Assembly: GCF_018070465.1 (NCBI RefSeq)
Contig: NZ_JAGPXT010000020.1
Span: forward strand, 1-64,000
Source: Micromonospora sp. C95
GTDB taxonomy: Bacteria > Actinomycetota > Actinomycetes > Mycobacteriales > Micromonosporaceae
DNA: 64,000 nucleotides
Direction: 5' to 3'
The translations under genes and the position numbers were made by a program. Each line of letters starts with the position of its first letter. The stretch's first letter is position 1. This document shows, in pieces, positions 9,840 to 17,596 of the stretch. The notes below the pieces were generated by a model that saw nothing but the letters and a program-made list of their open reading frames with translations, was not told the DNA's origin and searched no databases.

Positions 9840-11099
9840 GTGGCTGGGCTGCGCCGGTATCTGGCCGTCTGGCAGATTCCGGGTGCACCGACCCTGCTGG
9901 TCACCGGCATCATCGGACGACTCGGGATCGGCATGACGCCACTCGCGCTGCTGCTCGTCGTCGAAGGGGTGACCGGACGCTACTCGTTGGCCGCCGCGGC
10001 CGGTGGCTGCTACGCCCTCTCCGGTGCCACGCTGAGCCCGGTGGCCGGTCGGATCGCCGACCGGATCGGACCCACCCCGGTGCTGCTCGGCACCGCGATC
10101 GCCCACCCGCTCGCCCTGGTCGGCCTGCTCTGGGCGGCCCGCGCCGACGCCGCCCCCTTCGCGCTGGTGCTGCTCGCCTCGGCGGTGGCCGGTGGGACGT
10201 ACCCGCCGATGACCGCCGCGATCCGGGGCGCGTGGAACGGCCTGACGAACGTCGACTCCGGCCGGTACCACCTGCGCAACACCGCGCTCGCCGCCGAGAC
10301 CACCCTGTTCGAGATCGTCTTCGTGCTCGGTCCACTGCTGGTGGCCGGGTTCGTGCTGGTCGCCGACGCCGGTGCGGCACTGATCGGTGCCGCGGTGGTG
10401 ACCCTGGTCGGCACCCTGTCGGTGGCGCTCGGTCAGGCCATGCGTGGCTGGCGTCCGCACTCCCGGGAGCACCACGCCCGGGGCCTCGGGCCGCTCCGGG
10501 TCGCCGGCTTTCCGGCCCTGCTGCTCTGCGTGGCCAGCATCGGCATCGCCTTCGGGGCGGCCGGCGTGACCGTTCCGGCGTTCGCCACCCGCTACAACTC
10601 CGACGACCCGAACGGCCTCGCCGGCCTGCTGCTGGCCGTCTGGGGGATCGGCAGCGCGATAGGCGGGTTCTGGTTCGGCGTCCGCCGGCCGGCCCGCAAC
10701 ATGACCCGCCTGTTCGCCTGGCTGCTCGCCGTGCTCGCCGGCAGCTTCGCCGTCTTCGCCGTGATGCCCACGCCGGGCGCGCTGGGTGCCGCCCTGCTGC
10801 TCGGTGGAGCCGCCATCGCTCCCGCGCTGACCCTGGAGAACACCCTGGTCGGGCGGATATCGCCGACCGGCATGCTGAACGAGGCGTACACCTGGGTGGT
10901 GACCATGTCGGTCGGCGCGAGCGCGGTCGGCGGCGCCGTCTCCGGTCTGATCGTCGACCATGCCGGCGGTGTGCCCTGGGCCTTCCTGTTCGCCGGGGCC
11001 GCGGTCGCCGTCGGAGCGGCGGTCGCGGCGCTGCCGGCGGGTCCCATCGCCCGCGCGGAGGCCACCGCCGTCCGGGCCGAGCAGCCCGCTGCGGCCTGA
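9840..11099 (+). CDS. MFS transporter
   Basis: Major facilitator superfamily protein, 419 residues, with about twelve hydrophobic segments in two halves. The motif GRIADRIGPTPVLLG after the second helix fits the MFS loop 2-3 signature. The substrate cannot be told from sequence; a drug- or metabolite-exporter role is a guess. GTG start at 9840 with GGAGGT five bases upstream. The 225 bases before it contain two copies of TTGCGGCAT (about 9645 and 9685) and no gene. Confidence 0.85.
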   Translation: MAGLRRYLAVWQIPGAPTLLVTGIIGRLGIGMTPLALLLVVEGVTGRYSLAAAAGGCYALSGATLSPVAGRIADRIGPTPVLLGTAIAHPLALVGLLWAARADAAPFALVLLASAVAGGTYPPMTAAIRGAWNGLTNVDSGRYHLRNTALAAETTLFEIVFVLGPLLVAGFVLVADAGAALIGAAVVTLVGTLSVALGQAMRGWRPHSREHHARGLGPLRVAGFPALLLCVASIGIAFGAAGVTVPAFATRYNSDDPNGLAGLLLAVWGIGSAIGGFWFGVRRPARNMTRLFAWLLAVLAGSFAVFAVMPTPGALGAALLLGGAAIAPALTLENTLVGRISPTGMLNEAYTWVVTMSVGASAVGGAVSGLIVDHAGGVPWAFLFAGAAVAVGAAVAALPAGPIARAEATAVRAEQPAAA

Positions 11100-11127
11100 C
11101 CCACGCCATCACGGGTACGACGGCAGG

Positions 11128-11223
11128 ATGTTCCTCTTCTTCTCCAACCGGATCGGCTGTCTCGGCTCGATCCTGGTCAGCGCGATCCTCACGGTCGTCC
11201 TGCTGCTGATCTTCACTCGTTGA
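11128..11223 (+). CDS. 31-residue single-pass membrane peptide
   Basis: A short ORF encodes MFLFFSNRIGCLGS followed by a hydrophobic helix of about 17 residues. Similar tiny proteins with an FFSNR-GCLGS start are, from memory, common in actinobacteria, with no known function. The start has a modest GGCAGG just upstream. It lies 28 bases after the MFS stop and could share its transcript. Confidence 0.6.
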   Translation: MFLFFSNRIGCLGSILVSAILTVVLLLIFTR

Positions 11224-11332
11224 CCCGGGCCGCCGCGTGCTCTGCGTGTCGTCCCGCCGGCCCGGCCTGCGGCGAAACCCGGTTTGCCCGGCCGCCGGCC
11301 GGCGGTAGCCTCGCGCGCCGAGGAGGCGAGTC

Positions 11333-11803
11333 ATGAGGTTGACCACGTTGGGCCCGACCCACCCGGACGTCGTGGCGAGCTGGGCGACGTCTCCGGACGA
11401 GTGCCGTCGCTGGTGCTCCCAGGACTGGGTGACGCCGGGGGAGGTGCTGCGCTGGGGAACCGAAACCGAGGTGCTCGCGTACCTCGCCCTCGTCGACGGA
11501 GAGCCGGCCGGCTACGGCGAGCTGTGGCTCGACGACGAGGAGGCCGAGGTGGAGTTGGCGCGCATCATCGTGGCCCCGGCGCTGCGTGGCCGGGGCCTGG
11601 GCCGTCGGATGGTCACCATGCTCACCGCCCTCGCCCGGGACCACCACCCGGCGGTGCTGATGCGAGTGCATCCCGGCAACACCGCGGCGCTGCGGTGCTA
11701 CGCCACCGCCGGCTTCCAACCGGTGCCGCCCGAGCAGGCGGAGGGGTGGAACCGCGACCAGCCCGTGTCGTACACCTGGCTGCGGCACCGCGGCGACGCC
11801 TGA
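11333..11803 (+). CDS. GNAT family N-acetyltransferase
   Basis: A 156-residue acetyl-CoA-dependent N-acetyltransferase of the GNAT fold. The pyrophosphate-binding loop RGRGLG is at residues 85-90 after the beta-4 strand ELARIIVAP, and the C-terminal N-x2-A-x3-Y-x2-G-F pattern (NTAALRCYATAGF) is present. The acceptor is unknown. ATG start with GAGGCGAG upstream. The 3' end overlaps a minus-strand reading frame that runs in from the right. Confidence 0.88.
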   Translation: MRLTTLGPTHPDVVASWATSPDECRRWCSQDWVTPGEVLRWGTETEVLAYLALVDGEPAGYGELWLDDEEAEVELARIIVAPALRGRGLGRRMVTMLTALARDHHPAVLMRVHPGNTAALRCYATAGFQPVPPEQAEGWNRDQPVSYTWLRHRGDA

Positions 11804-12093
11804 ACCCCGACCGCCGTACGAGTCGTGAAGGCCGTCTTGACGTGGCGGGCCCGGCTCCCGGCGGGGCCGGTCGACGGGCGCGTGCTGGTCCACCACCAGG
11901 ACAGGCCGGCGAGCACGGCCATGGCGACGGCGACGCCAGGCATGAACCGGTTGACCGCAGCCCAGCCGGCACCGCCGAGGATCCCGGCGGCGAGCAGCGC
12001 CGGCAGCACACAGCATGCGGCGCAGGCCGCTCCGGCGAGTCGGGTCATGCCGGAGGGGAGCAGGCGGCGCAGCCGGTCAGCCGGTGTCGGCAC
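11698..12093 (-). CDS. Small membrane protein next to a MerR regulator
   Basis: Up to 131 residues. The credible part is the first 80 or so: a GTG start overlapping the end of the MerR gene, then GAACAACCVLPALLAAG with three cysteines in the first transmembrane helix, then a second helix ending in WWW. The Cys-rich helix recalls mercury/metal transport membrane proteins, but this is weak. The last 35 residues are antisense to the acetyltransferase and look like run-on, so the true end may have been lost by a frameshift. An internal ATG at 12048 is an alternative start. Confidence 0.55.
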   Translation of the reverse strand: MPTPADRLRRLLPSGMTRLAGAACAACCVLPALLAAGILGGAGWAAVNRFMPGVAVAMAVLAGLSWWWTSTRPSTGPAGSRARHVKTAFTTRTAVGVQASPRCRSQVYDTGWSRFHPSACSGGTGWKPAVA

Positions 12094-12526
12094 GATCGTT
12101 TCTTCCGGCGAGTTCAGCAAACGGCAGGGGGCAGCAGGAGCTACCGGCGCAGGCGACCAGGTCGTCACAGCCGGCGGAGATTGCTGCGCGGAGGGTGTCC
12201 CGGATGACGGTCAGGTCGGAAAGCTTCTGTTCCACCTCGACGAGCTTTTCTCGGGCTCGTGCCTGCAGGCCGCCATCCGGTTGGCCGCTGTGCTGGTGTC
12301 GACCGGCGGCGAGCAGGTCGGCAACCTCGTTGAGGGTGAAGCCGAGGCGTTGCGCAGTCTTGATGACCCGCAGCAGCGTGACCGTGTCGGACGGGTAGAG
12401 CCGGTGGCCGCCCGGTGACCGCTGCGGGGAGGCGAGCAGTCCCCGGCGCTCGTAGTAGCGCAGCGTTTGCAGGTTGATCCCGGCCGCGTTGGCGAGCTGG
12501 CCGCTGCGCAGTCCTGGTCCGCTCAT
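12077..12526 (-). CDS. MerR family metal-type transcriptional regulator
   Basis: A 149-residue DNA-binding regulator. The N-terminal winged helix (RSGQLANAAGINLQTLRYYERRGLL) is canonical MerR, followed by a long coiled-coil dimerisation helix. The C-terminus has a cluster GCDDLVACAGSSCC with four cysteines, as in mercury/heavy-metal sensing members. The ATG at 12526 is preferred: an upstream in-frame ATG at 12586 lies inside the preceding gene. The 12-mer GCGATGAGCGGA occurs twice just before the start. It is the middle gene of a three-gene minus-strand operon. Confidence 0.88.
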   Translation of the reverse strand: MSGPGLRSGQLANAAGINLQTLRYYERRGLLASPQRSPGGHRLYPSDTVTLLRVIKTAQRLGFTLNEVADLLAAGRHQHSGQPDGGLQARAREKLVEVEQKLSDLTVIRDTLRAAISAGCDDLVACAGSSCCPLPFAELAGRNDRADTG

Positions 12527-12542
12527 CGCGGGCCTGATCCGC

Positions 12543-12899
12543 TCATCGCGAGCCTGCCGCTGACGCGGCACGATCGGCGAGGCCATCGAGCACCTCGACG
12601 TGGGCCGCCGGCACGCGCACGTCCAACGTCAGTGCGTCCGGGCCGGATCGGGAGATGTCGAAAGCGAAGAACGAGCAGCAAAGCGACTCCCGGGCGGCTA
12701 GGTCCCGGGCCGTCTCCTCAACCTGTACGCCTCCGGCGAGCCGCAGGCGCAGATGCTGCGCCGACAGACGGTCGGCACCCCGGACCGCGTCGAGGAAGAA
12801 CTTGTCGAACTCAGCGAGGCGCAGCGGGCGTTCCGCCGTCGGCAGGGTGCACGCATCCGACACCCAGGAGTCATCGGTGGTGACGTGTCGGTCGCTCAT
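12543..12899 (-). CDS. Small Cys-containing protein of a MerR operon
   Basis: A 118-residue protein I recognise only as a conserved actinobacterial companion of MerR genes. It has a CTLPTAERPLRLAEFD start, a beta-rich middle and the motif AARESLCCSFFAF, ending in an acidic/hydrophobic segment about a domain boundary VEVLDGLADRA. The three cysteines (one N-terminal, a CC pair) suggest metal or thiol chemistry; this is inference. It is the first gene of the operon, 16 bases before the MerR start. Confidence 0.7.
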   Translation of the reverse strand: MSDRHVTTDDSWVSDACTLPTAERPLRLAEFDKFFLDAVRGADRLSAQHLRLRLAGGVQVEETARDLAARESLCCSFFAFDISRSGPDALTLDVRVPAAHVEVLDGLADRAASAAGSR

Positions 12900-12912
12900 A
12901 CTCCGACGGTAA

Positions 12913-12939
12913 GCCTGTACCTAGCTATCAGATGCAAGC
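12913..12939 (-). promoter_or_regulatory. Possible MerR operator/promoter
   Basis: A 27-base imperfect palindrome lies 14 bases upstream of the first gene of the MerR operon; 8 of 13 positions pair between arms. On the minus strand it contains TTGCAT as a possible -35 followed by a long spacer, the arrangement typical of MerR-controlled promoters. The -10 match is weak. Confidence 0.4.
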
Positions 12940-13078
12940 CCAAGGTCGGTGGAGGTTTCCAGGCCGTCGCCAGGCCGTCCGAGGTCGGACAACGCCGACC
13001 AACGACGACCATCGGCGACGACGGGCGCGCGGGTGACACCGGGTGAGCCAGACGGGAACCTGCGCCGCAGCAACCGGC

Positions 13079-13573
13079 CTACCTGTAATTGGTGAACTGG
13101 AGGGCCACCCCGAAGTCCTCGGCCTTGAGTAGCGCGATGACCGCCTGCAGGTCGTCGCGCTTCTTGCCGGTGACGCGCAGCTGGTCACCCTGGATCTGCG
13201 CCTGGACGCCCTTGGGGCCCTCGTCGCGGATCTTCTTGCTGATCGCCTTCGCCTTGTCCTGGTCGATGCCCTGGATCACCTTGGCGTCCAGCTTGAAAAC
13301 CTTGCCGGAAGGACGAGGGTCGCCCGCGTCCAGCGACTTCAGCGAGATGTTCCGCTTGACCAGCTTCTCCTTGAACACGTCCAACGCGGCCCGGACCCGC
13401 TCCTCGGTCTCCGCCTGGAGACTGATCGCCTCCTCACCCGACCAGGAGATCTCCGCGCCCGTGCCCCGAAAGTCGAACCGCGTCCCGAGCTCCTTCTCCG
13501 CCTGCCGGAGGGCGTTGTCGACCTCCTGACGGTCGACCTTGCTCACGATGTCGAACGACGGGTTCGCTGCCAT
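13079..13573 (-). CDS. yajQ: YajQ family nucleotide-binding protein
   Basis: A 164-residue cytosolic protein of the YajQ (DUF520) family, with two ferredoxin-like halves; members bind nucleotides, and some bind cyclic di-GMP. The family start MAANPSFDIVSKVDRQEVDNA is exact apart from a possible two-residue extension. The ATG at 13573 has AGGAG seven bases upstream; the ATG at 13579 is too close to it. A cyclic-di-GMP enzyme gene lies 4 kb away, but a link is speculative. Confidence 0.93.
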   Translation of the reverse strand: MAANPSFDIVSKVDRQEVDNALRQAEKELGTRFDFRGTGAEISWSGEEAISLQAETEERVRAALDVFKEKLVKRNISLKSLDAGDPRPSGKVFKLDAKVIQGIDQDKAKAISKKIRDEGPKGVQAQIQGDQLRVTGKKRDDLQAVIALLKAEDFGVALQFTNYR

Positions 13574-13722
13574 ACTCATGCTCCTGCTGTCCGGCTGGTT
13601 TGTGATCCTTTGGCCCTGGTTGCCCAGGGGTGCGACCCCCCGACGGTACCCGGTTGCGGCAGCAGCGGGTGGAGCCGCTATCCTTGCTTCCGCCGCCGCG
13701 CCACGGTGCGGTGGTACGCCCT

Positions 13723-13806
13723 GGCGGGTTGCCCGAGCGGCCAATGGGAGCGGACTGTAAATCCGTCGCGAAAGCTACAGAGGTTCGAATCCTCTACCCG
13801 CCACCA
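13723..13806 (+). tRNA. tRNA-Tyr (GTA)
   Basis: An 84-base class II tRNA with acceptor GGCGGGT/ACCCGCC, anticodon GTA in loop CTGTAAA, a long variable arm and T-loop GGTTCGAATCC. The 3' CCA is encoded. A strong hairpin follows. tRNA genes are common integration sites, and a lower-GC islet begins about 450 bases downstream. Confidence 0.96.
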
Positions 13807-13815
13807 GGTGCGACA

Positions 13816-13853
13816 ACGGCCCCTGACCAGCAGAGATGTTGATCGGGGGCCGT
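13816..13853 (+). terminator. Terminator after tRNA-Tyr
   Basis: ACGGCCCC pairs with GGGGCCGT (8 bp) around a 22-base loop, followed by CGTCGTT. It lies ten bases after the tRNA. Confidence 0.6.
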
Positions 13854-14422
13854 CGTCGTTCGTCCGGCCGAGTCCGGCTGGGTCCAGCCGTCTACGACCG
13901 GTTGTGGGCAGATGATGGCAAATCGATCCTGCCGTCCAGGGCTCTTCTGCGGCTGCGAACGCTGGGGTTGGTGCCTGCCGCGCCCGGCCCGCCGGAGTCC
14001 ATGCGTGTAGCGATCGGCTGAGGGGTCCGTGGTCAGGTGCCGCCGGCTGCCGGACCGGGACCAGGGCACGCCAGTACCGAGGTTGGACTGGCGCGGCAGT
14101 CGGAAGTCCTGATCGTCGACGAGGCCGACCGGTTCGGCTTCCGTACCGCCTGGCCGTGGTAGCGTCGCTGGCCGGATCAGCAGACTCGGGCGCCTTGATC
14201 CAGAACAGAGGAAATCGGCAGCATGTGAGAGTTCTTCTGCTCGCAGCAGGGTGGCCCGCGGTAATCAAGCCGAGCCAGGGGCCCCACCGGCAAACCGCCG
14301 CCGCAACTCAAACCCTATTGGAATAACCAAAAGCCCCCCAATCCGGGCTTGTTGGCGTCCGAGAGGCTCGATGGGCGTGGGTGTACGGAGGTTGCCGAAG
14401 CCTTGCCGTAGGCTCCCATCCC
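13854..14422. other. Intergenic region between tRNA-Tyr and the defence-like islet
   Basis: No convincing gene is seen. Open frames here are short, or are read-through of the tRNA on the opposite strand. Base composition becomes more A/T-rich after about 14300. A small hairpin at 14331-14350 (AAGCCC with GGGCTT) is followed on the minus strand by TTGGTT and would fit a minus-strand terminator, although no minus-strand gene feeds it. No duplicate of the tRNA 3' end was found. Confidence 0.5.
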
Positions 14423-15235
14423 ATGGCGTTGAGCACTGCGGAGCGGGACGGGCTGTACCGAGAGATCTTGCTCGCGCCACTTCGCACTTCGGCGGATTAC
14501 CTCCCCAAGATGGGAGGTGGCGACGAAGTCGATCTTGCTGGCTTTACCGCATTGTACGGCGCTGACCCGCTGTATCACTGGATGGGCTTTGACTCGCCCC
14601 TAATGTTCGCTGCGCACAAAGCCGCAGGCGGCATGACATCGGTATATCGGCAGCTCGGCATCGGCTGCGAGCGCATGTTCCGACAAGTACTCAAGGATGA
14701 GCTCGCACTGTCTGAGGATCAGGTCAAGTGGTCTTACGAGATCCTTCCAGAGACGGAGGACGAGACCAAGAAGGCGCGGGTCCTGTCGCTCGATGGGCGG
14801 GTCGAAGTCGGAGACATTCCCGACCCGGAGGCAAGCAATCGCGTTGACGACTGGATCGAGCAGCAGCGTGCCGCGCTTGGTATTTCCGTCTCGTTGAAGG
14901 GTGCGGTCTTCGAGGTCCGACAGGGCTACAAGAGCGCCGACTCCAAGCGGCAGAACGCCGACCTCGCCAACGCCGCGCAGGCACTAGGCCACGGCTATCT
15001 GCCCGTCCTTGCAATCATGAGTACCCAGATCAACATGATTGTCCGTGCACGGTACCTTACGGGCAACTGGAGTGTCCTCATGGGCTCCGTGGGCGCGAAT
15101 GACCCCCTACACAGCACCTTCGACTTCCTGCGGGACGTTGTCGGCTACGACCTCGCTGGCTTCTTCCAGCGGAACACCACTGAGCTGCGCGCGGGCGTAG
15201 AGAGCATTCTACGGCGACTCTTGGAGGCGAAATGA
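14423..15235 (+). CDS. Candidate type II restriction endonuclease
   Basis: A 270-residue protein, not assigned to a named family. Residues 159-190 hold a nuclease-like core: Glu164 in FEVRQGYK, Lys170, then SADSKRQNAD with Asp173 and Lys175, close to a PD-(D/E)XK pattern. A helical C-terminal part follows. It overlaps the downstream methyltransferase start by 4 bases (ATGA), as in many restriction-modification operons, which is the main functional hint. No good ribosome site precedes the ATG at 14423; an alternative GTG lies at 14381. Codon use is less GC-biased than in neighbouring genes. Confidence 0.6.
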   Translation: MALSTAERDGLYREILLAPLRTSADYLPKMGGGDEVDLAGFTALYGADPLYHWMGFDSPLMFAAHKAAGGMTSVYRQLGIGCERMFRQVLKDELALSEDQVKWSYEILPETEDETKKARVLSLDGRVEVGDIPDPEASNRVDDWIEQQRAALGISVSLKGAVFEVRQGYKSADSKRQNADLANAAQALGHGYLPVLAIMSTQINMIVRARYLTGNWSVLMGSVGANDPLHSTFDFLRDVVGYDLAGFFQRNTTELRAGVESILRRLLEAK

Positions 15236-16476
15236 CGGCGATCATCCAGCGGGCGGCGCACAGCCGCAACGAGCATATGACGTTCCGCGCCAATATGGGT
15301 GTAGGGCGGCACGGCTGGTTGCGCCTTACGCCTGCCTACGGGGTGCGTCTCGTCCGTGATCGCATCTCGCACATGCCGAGCGGCAGCATCATCACGGACC
15401 CCTTCTCGGGCACAGGCACGACGCCTCTCGCGGCTGCCGAACTCGGCCACCGGGGACAGTCGGTAGATATCAACCCGTTCCTCGTCTGGCTCGGCACGGT
15501 CAAGACGACGAACTACACGGAGGACACACTCCTCGCAGTCGCTGACGCTGCGAAGAGTGTGCTCGATGCGGCGCGAGCCCACGAGAAGGAAAGCGACCTT
15601 TGGCAGCCGAGCCTATTCAAGATTGAGAAGTGGTGGTCGCCGGGCGCCCTCCACGCACTCAAGGCACTCCGGAACGAGATCGACCGCTTCGATGGGCAGG
15701 TCCGCGATCTGCTCGAAATTGGTCTATGCCGATCGCTGATCTCTTGCTCCAACGCGGCGTTCAATCATCAGTCGATGTCCTTCAAGGAAGCGTCGGCAGA
15801 GCAGGTGCTGTTCGCGATGGATGACATCGAGCAGGCGCTTGGCGCTTATGCCACGGAGATGGCGACAATCATCGAGTCCGCGCGGTTTGATCTCGCCGGC
15901 ACGGCGGTCATTCGGAATGGCGATTCTCGGACGGGTTTGGACGACCTGGAGCCTGCGGACTTCGTATTGACCTCACCGCCATATGTAAATCGGATGAGCT
16001 ACATTCGCGAGCTTCGGCCGTACATGTATTGGCTCCGCTACCTCGACGTGGCCAGCGATGCTGGCGAACTTGACTGGCATGCCATCGGCGGTACGTGGGG
16101 CACCGCCACGAGCAAGCTCAACACATGGAAGCCAGAGGTCGAGACGCCGGTGGACGAGGCGATGAAGGTGGTTCGCGAGCACATTGCGGCAGACGGCGGC
16201 AAGAACGGTCCACTGCTTGCCAACTATGTCCACAAGTACCACCACGACATGTGGCTCCACTTCCAGAGCATCACAAAGCACCTGAAGCCCGGCGGCAGCG
16301 TCTCCTACATCGTCGGAAACTCCACCTTCTACAAGCACGAGGTGCCTGCGCACACTTGGTATGCCGTAATGCTACGCGAACTCGGCTACTCGGATGTCAA
16401 GGTGGAGACCATCCGCAAGCGGAACTCCAACAAGGCGCTGTTCGAGTACGACGTCACTGGTATAAAGACTGCGTGA
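15232..16476 (+). CDS. DNA methyltransferase (N4-cytosine or N6-adenine)
   Basis: A 414-residue amino-methyltransferase of DNA. The AdoMet motif DPFSGTGTT is at residues 56-64 with the acidic DIN at 79-81. The catalytic motif is TSPPY at 247-251. Motif I before motif IV gives the gamma-like order; the Ser at the first catalytic position is usual in N4-cytosine enzymes but also occurs in N6-adenine ones. The recognition site cannot be read. The ATG overlaps the candidate nuclease stop and the stop overlaps the GTG of the next gene, so the three genes form a coupled operon. Confidence 0.88.
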   Translation: MTAIIQRAAHSRNEHMTFRANMGVGRHGWLRLTPAYGVRLVRDRISHMPSGSIITDPFSGTGTTPLAAAELGHRGQSVDINPFLVWLGTVKTTNYTEDTLLAVADAAKSVLDAARAHEKESDLWQPSLFKIEKWWSPGALHALKALRNEIDRFDGQVRDLLEIGLCRSLISCSNAAFNHQSMSFKEASAEQVLFAMDDIEQALGAYATEMATIIESARFDLAGTAVIRNGDSRTGLDDLEPADFVLTSPPYVNRMSYIRELRPYMYWLRYLDVASDAGELDWHAIGGTWGTATSKLNTWKPEVETPVDEAMKVVREHIAADGGKNGPLLANYVHKYHHDMWLHFQSITKHLKPGGSVSYIVGNSTFYKHEVPAHTWYAVMLRELGYSDVKVETIRKRNSNKALFEYDVTGIKTA

Positions 16477-16757
16477 ACGTGTTGCGTAAAAACCTCAAGT
16501 CCGGTGTCCGCCTCGTGCGCCTGGACACCGGCAAGCTCGCGGTGCTCGCGGGCGACGAGGTACTGGTCGAGACGGGGGTTGAGACTTTGGCAACTCTCAT
16601 CTATGACGAAGCAGTAGCCGACCGCAATCCGGCCAAGGAGATGCGCGCACGAGAGCGAGCCCATTACGAGATGCAGGCGGTGCGTTCAGAGTCGTTCGCT
16701 CGCCGAACCGACAAGTCTCGGAAGAAGGGCGGCAAGGGTGGTCGCGGGGGCGTCTAG
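16473..16757 (+). CDS. Small basic protein of the restriction-modification operon
   Basis: A 94-residue protein with no family I recognise. The first half is beta-like (SGVRLVRLDTGKLAVLAGDEVLVETGVE), the middle is helical and charged, and the tail is Lys/Arg/Gly-rich (DKSRKKGGKGGRGG), which could bind nucleic acid. GTG start overlaps the methyltransferase stop (GTGA). The stop codon lies in CTAG, shared with the convergent EVE-like gene. It could be a control or accessory protein, but no helix-turn-helix is visible. Confidence 0.6.
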   Translation: MNVLRKNLKSGVRLVRLDTGKLAVLAGDEVLVETGVETLATLIYDEAVADRNPAKEMRARERAHYEMQAVRSESFARRTDKSRKKGGKGGRGGV

Positions 16758-17248
16758 GGTGCCGCCACCGGCTCGCGCTCGGCGAGAGCTGCACCGAGGG
16801 CATCTCCTGCTTCGTCGGGGATGTGTACCAGACCGAACCGCAGCGAGTTCGATGAGATGCCAGTAATCTCCTGGCGATCTCGGACGAACGGCAGTTTGTA
16901 GCTTTCGGAAACTTCGCGTACGACGCGAATCGGAAAAATGGAACGCCAGTGGCCGAGCCCGCCCGGCCAAGGCACTTCGTTCCGGTCCTCGGGAACTCTG
17001 GCGGGACCGGTTACGACGACCTCGGCGACGAAGCCAGCACGCCCTCTCCAAATGAACAAGCGATCGCCAGGCGCCACCTTCGGCGCCGGGCGACTCAGTC
17101 CGGGCACGCCCCAGAGCCCAGCCTCCTTGCACCGCTCCCAGTTCCGGGGCTCGCGAGCAGGCACGGCGTTCGACGCGCTCGTGCCTGATCGCGTTGGCTG
17201 GCGGCCCAACGTCCACCTTCCGGCGGTCTCTGGCGCCGTTCGGCTCAC
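16754..17248 (-). CDS. EVE-domain-like protein (PUA superfamily)
   Basis: A reading frame of 164 residues; the domain starts at about residue 35 with NWERCKEAGLWGV, then VAPGDRLFIWRGRAGFVAEVVVTG, PWPGGLGHWRSIFPIRV and NSLRFGLVHIP. This pattern fits EVE domains, PUA-like modules that recognise modified bases and often accompany restriction systems. The start is uncertain: GTG at 17248 is the only standard start, while in-frame sequence upstream (HPTWLV) resembles an EVE N-terminus and stays open to 17362 without ATG, GTG or TTG. It converges on the small islet gene, and both stops use CTAG. Confidence 0.7.
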   Translation of the reverse strand: MSRTAPETAGRWTLGRQPTRSGTSASNAVPAREPRNWERCKEAGLWGVPGLSRPAPKVAPGDRLFIWRGRAGFVAEVVVTGPARVPEDRNEVPWPGGLGHWRSIFPIRVVREVSESYKLPFVRDRQEITGISSNSLRFGLVHIPDEAGDALGAALAEREPVAAP

Positions 17249-17596
17249 CAGCCACGTCGGGTGGCCATCTAGTGGCCGCGGCTCAACGGCGTACCTGAGG
17301 GCGCCGAAGGTTCCCCCGCAGCGGGAGAACCAGCCCGTACGCAGGTGATCAGGGGTTGTCCGCTAGATCCGCTACGGTAGGTAAGGAAAGTATTGGCTGG
17401 TTGGTGTGTTCTTCCAGCCCAGCTGTCGAGTTGCCGGCACTGACCTGCCCGGACGTACATCTCGAAGCTACGCTTGTCCCTCGCGGGCGCGACGAGTGGT
17501 CTGACATGGGTCGCGTGAACTTTCCTCCGGCCGAGCGGCTGTGGCACTATCGGGGGACTCCAACACGATTGTGATCGCCCCTACCAGGAGCACCAC
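17249..17596. other. Intergenic region right of the islet
   Basis: No gene is supported. The part next to the EVE-like gene is open in its frame back to 17362 and may hold its lost start. The rest shows mixed composition and no clear promoter, repeat or integrase remnant. Confidence 0.4.

Noticed and set aside
13678..14268. Minus-strand frame across tRNA-Tyr containing WRVEDSNLCSF
   Set aside because: That string is the well-known false translation of a tRNA gene on the opposite strand.
14315..14578. Minus-strand ORF at the left edge of the islet (ends SDANKPGLGGFWLFQ)
   Set aside because: It overlaps the candidate nuclease start and matches nothing I can name; kept only as an unassigned open frame.
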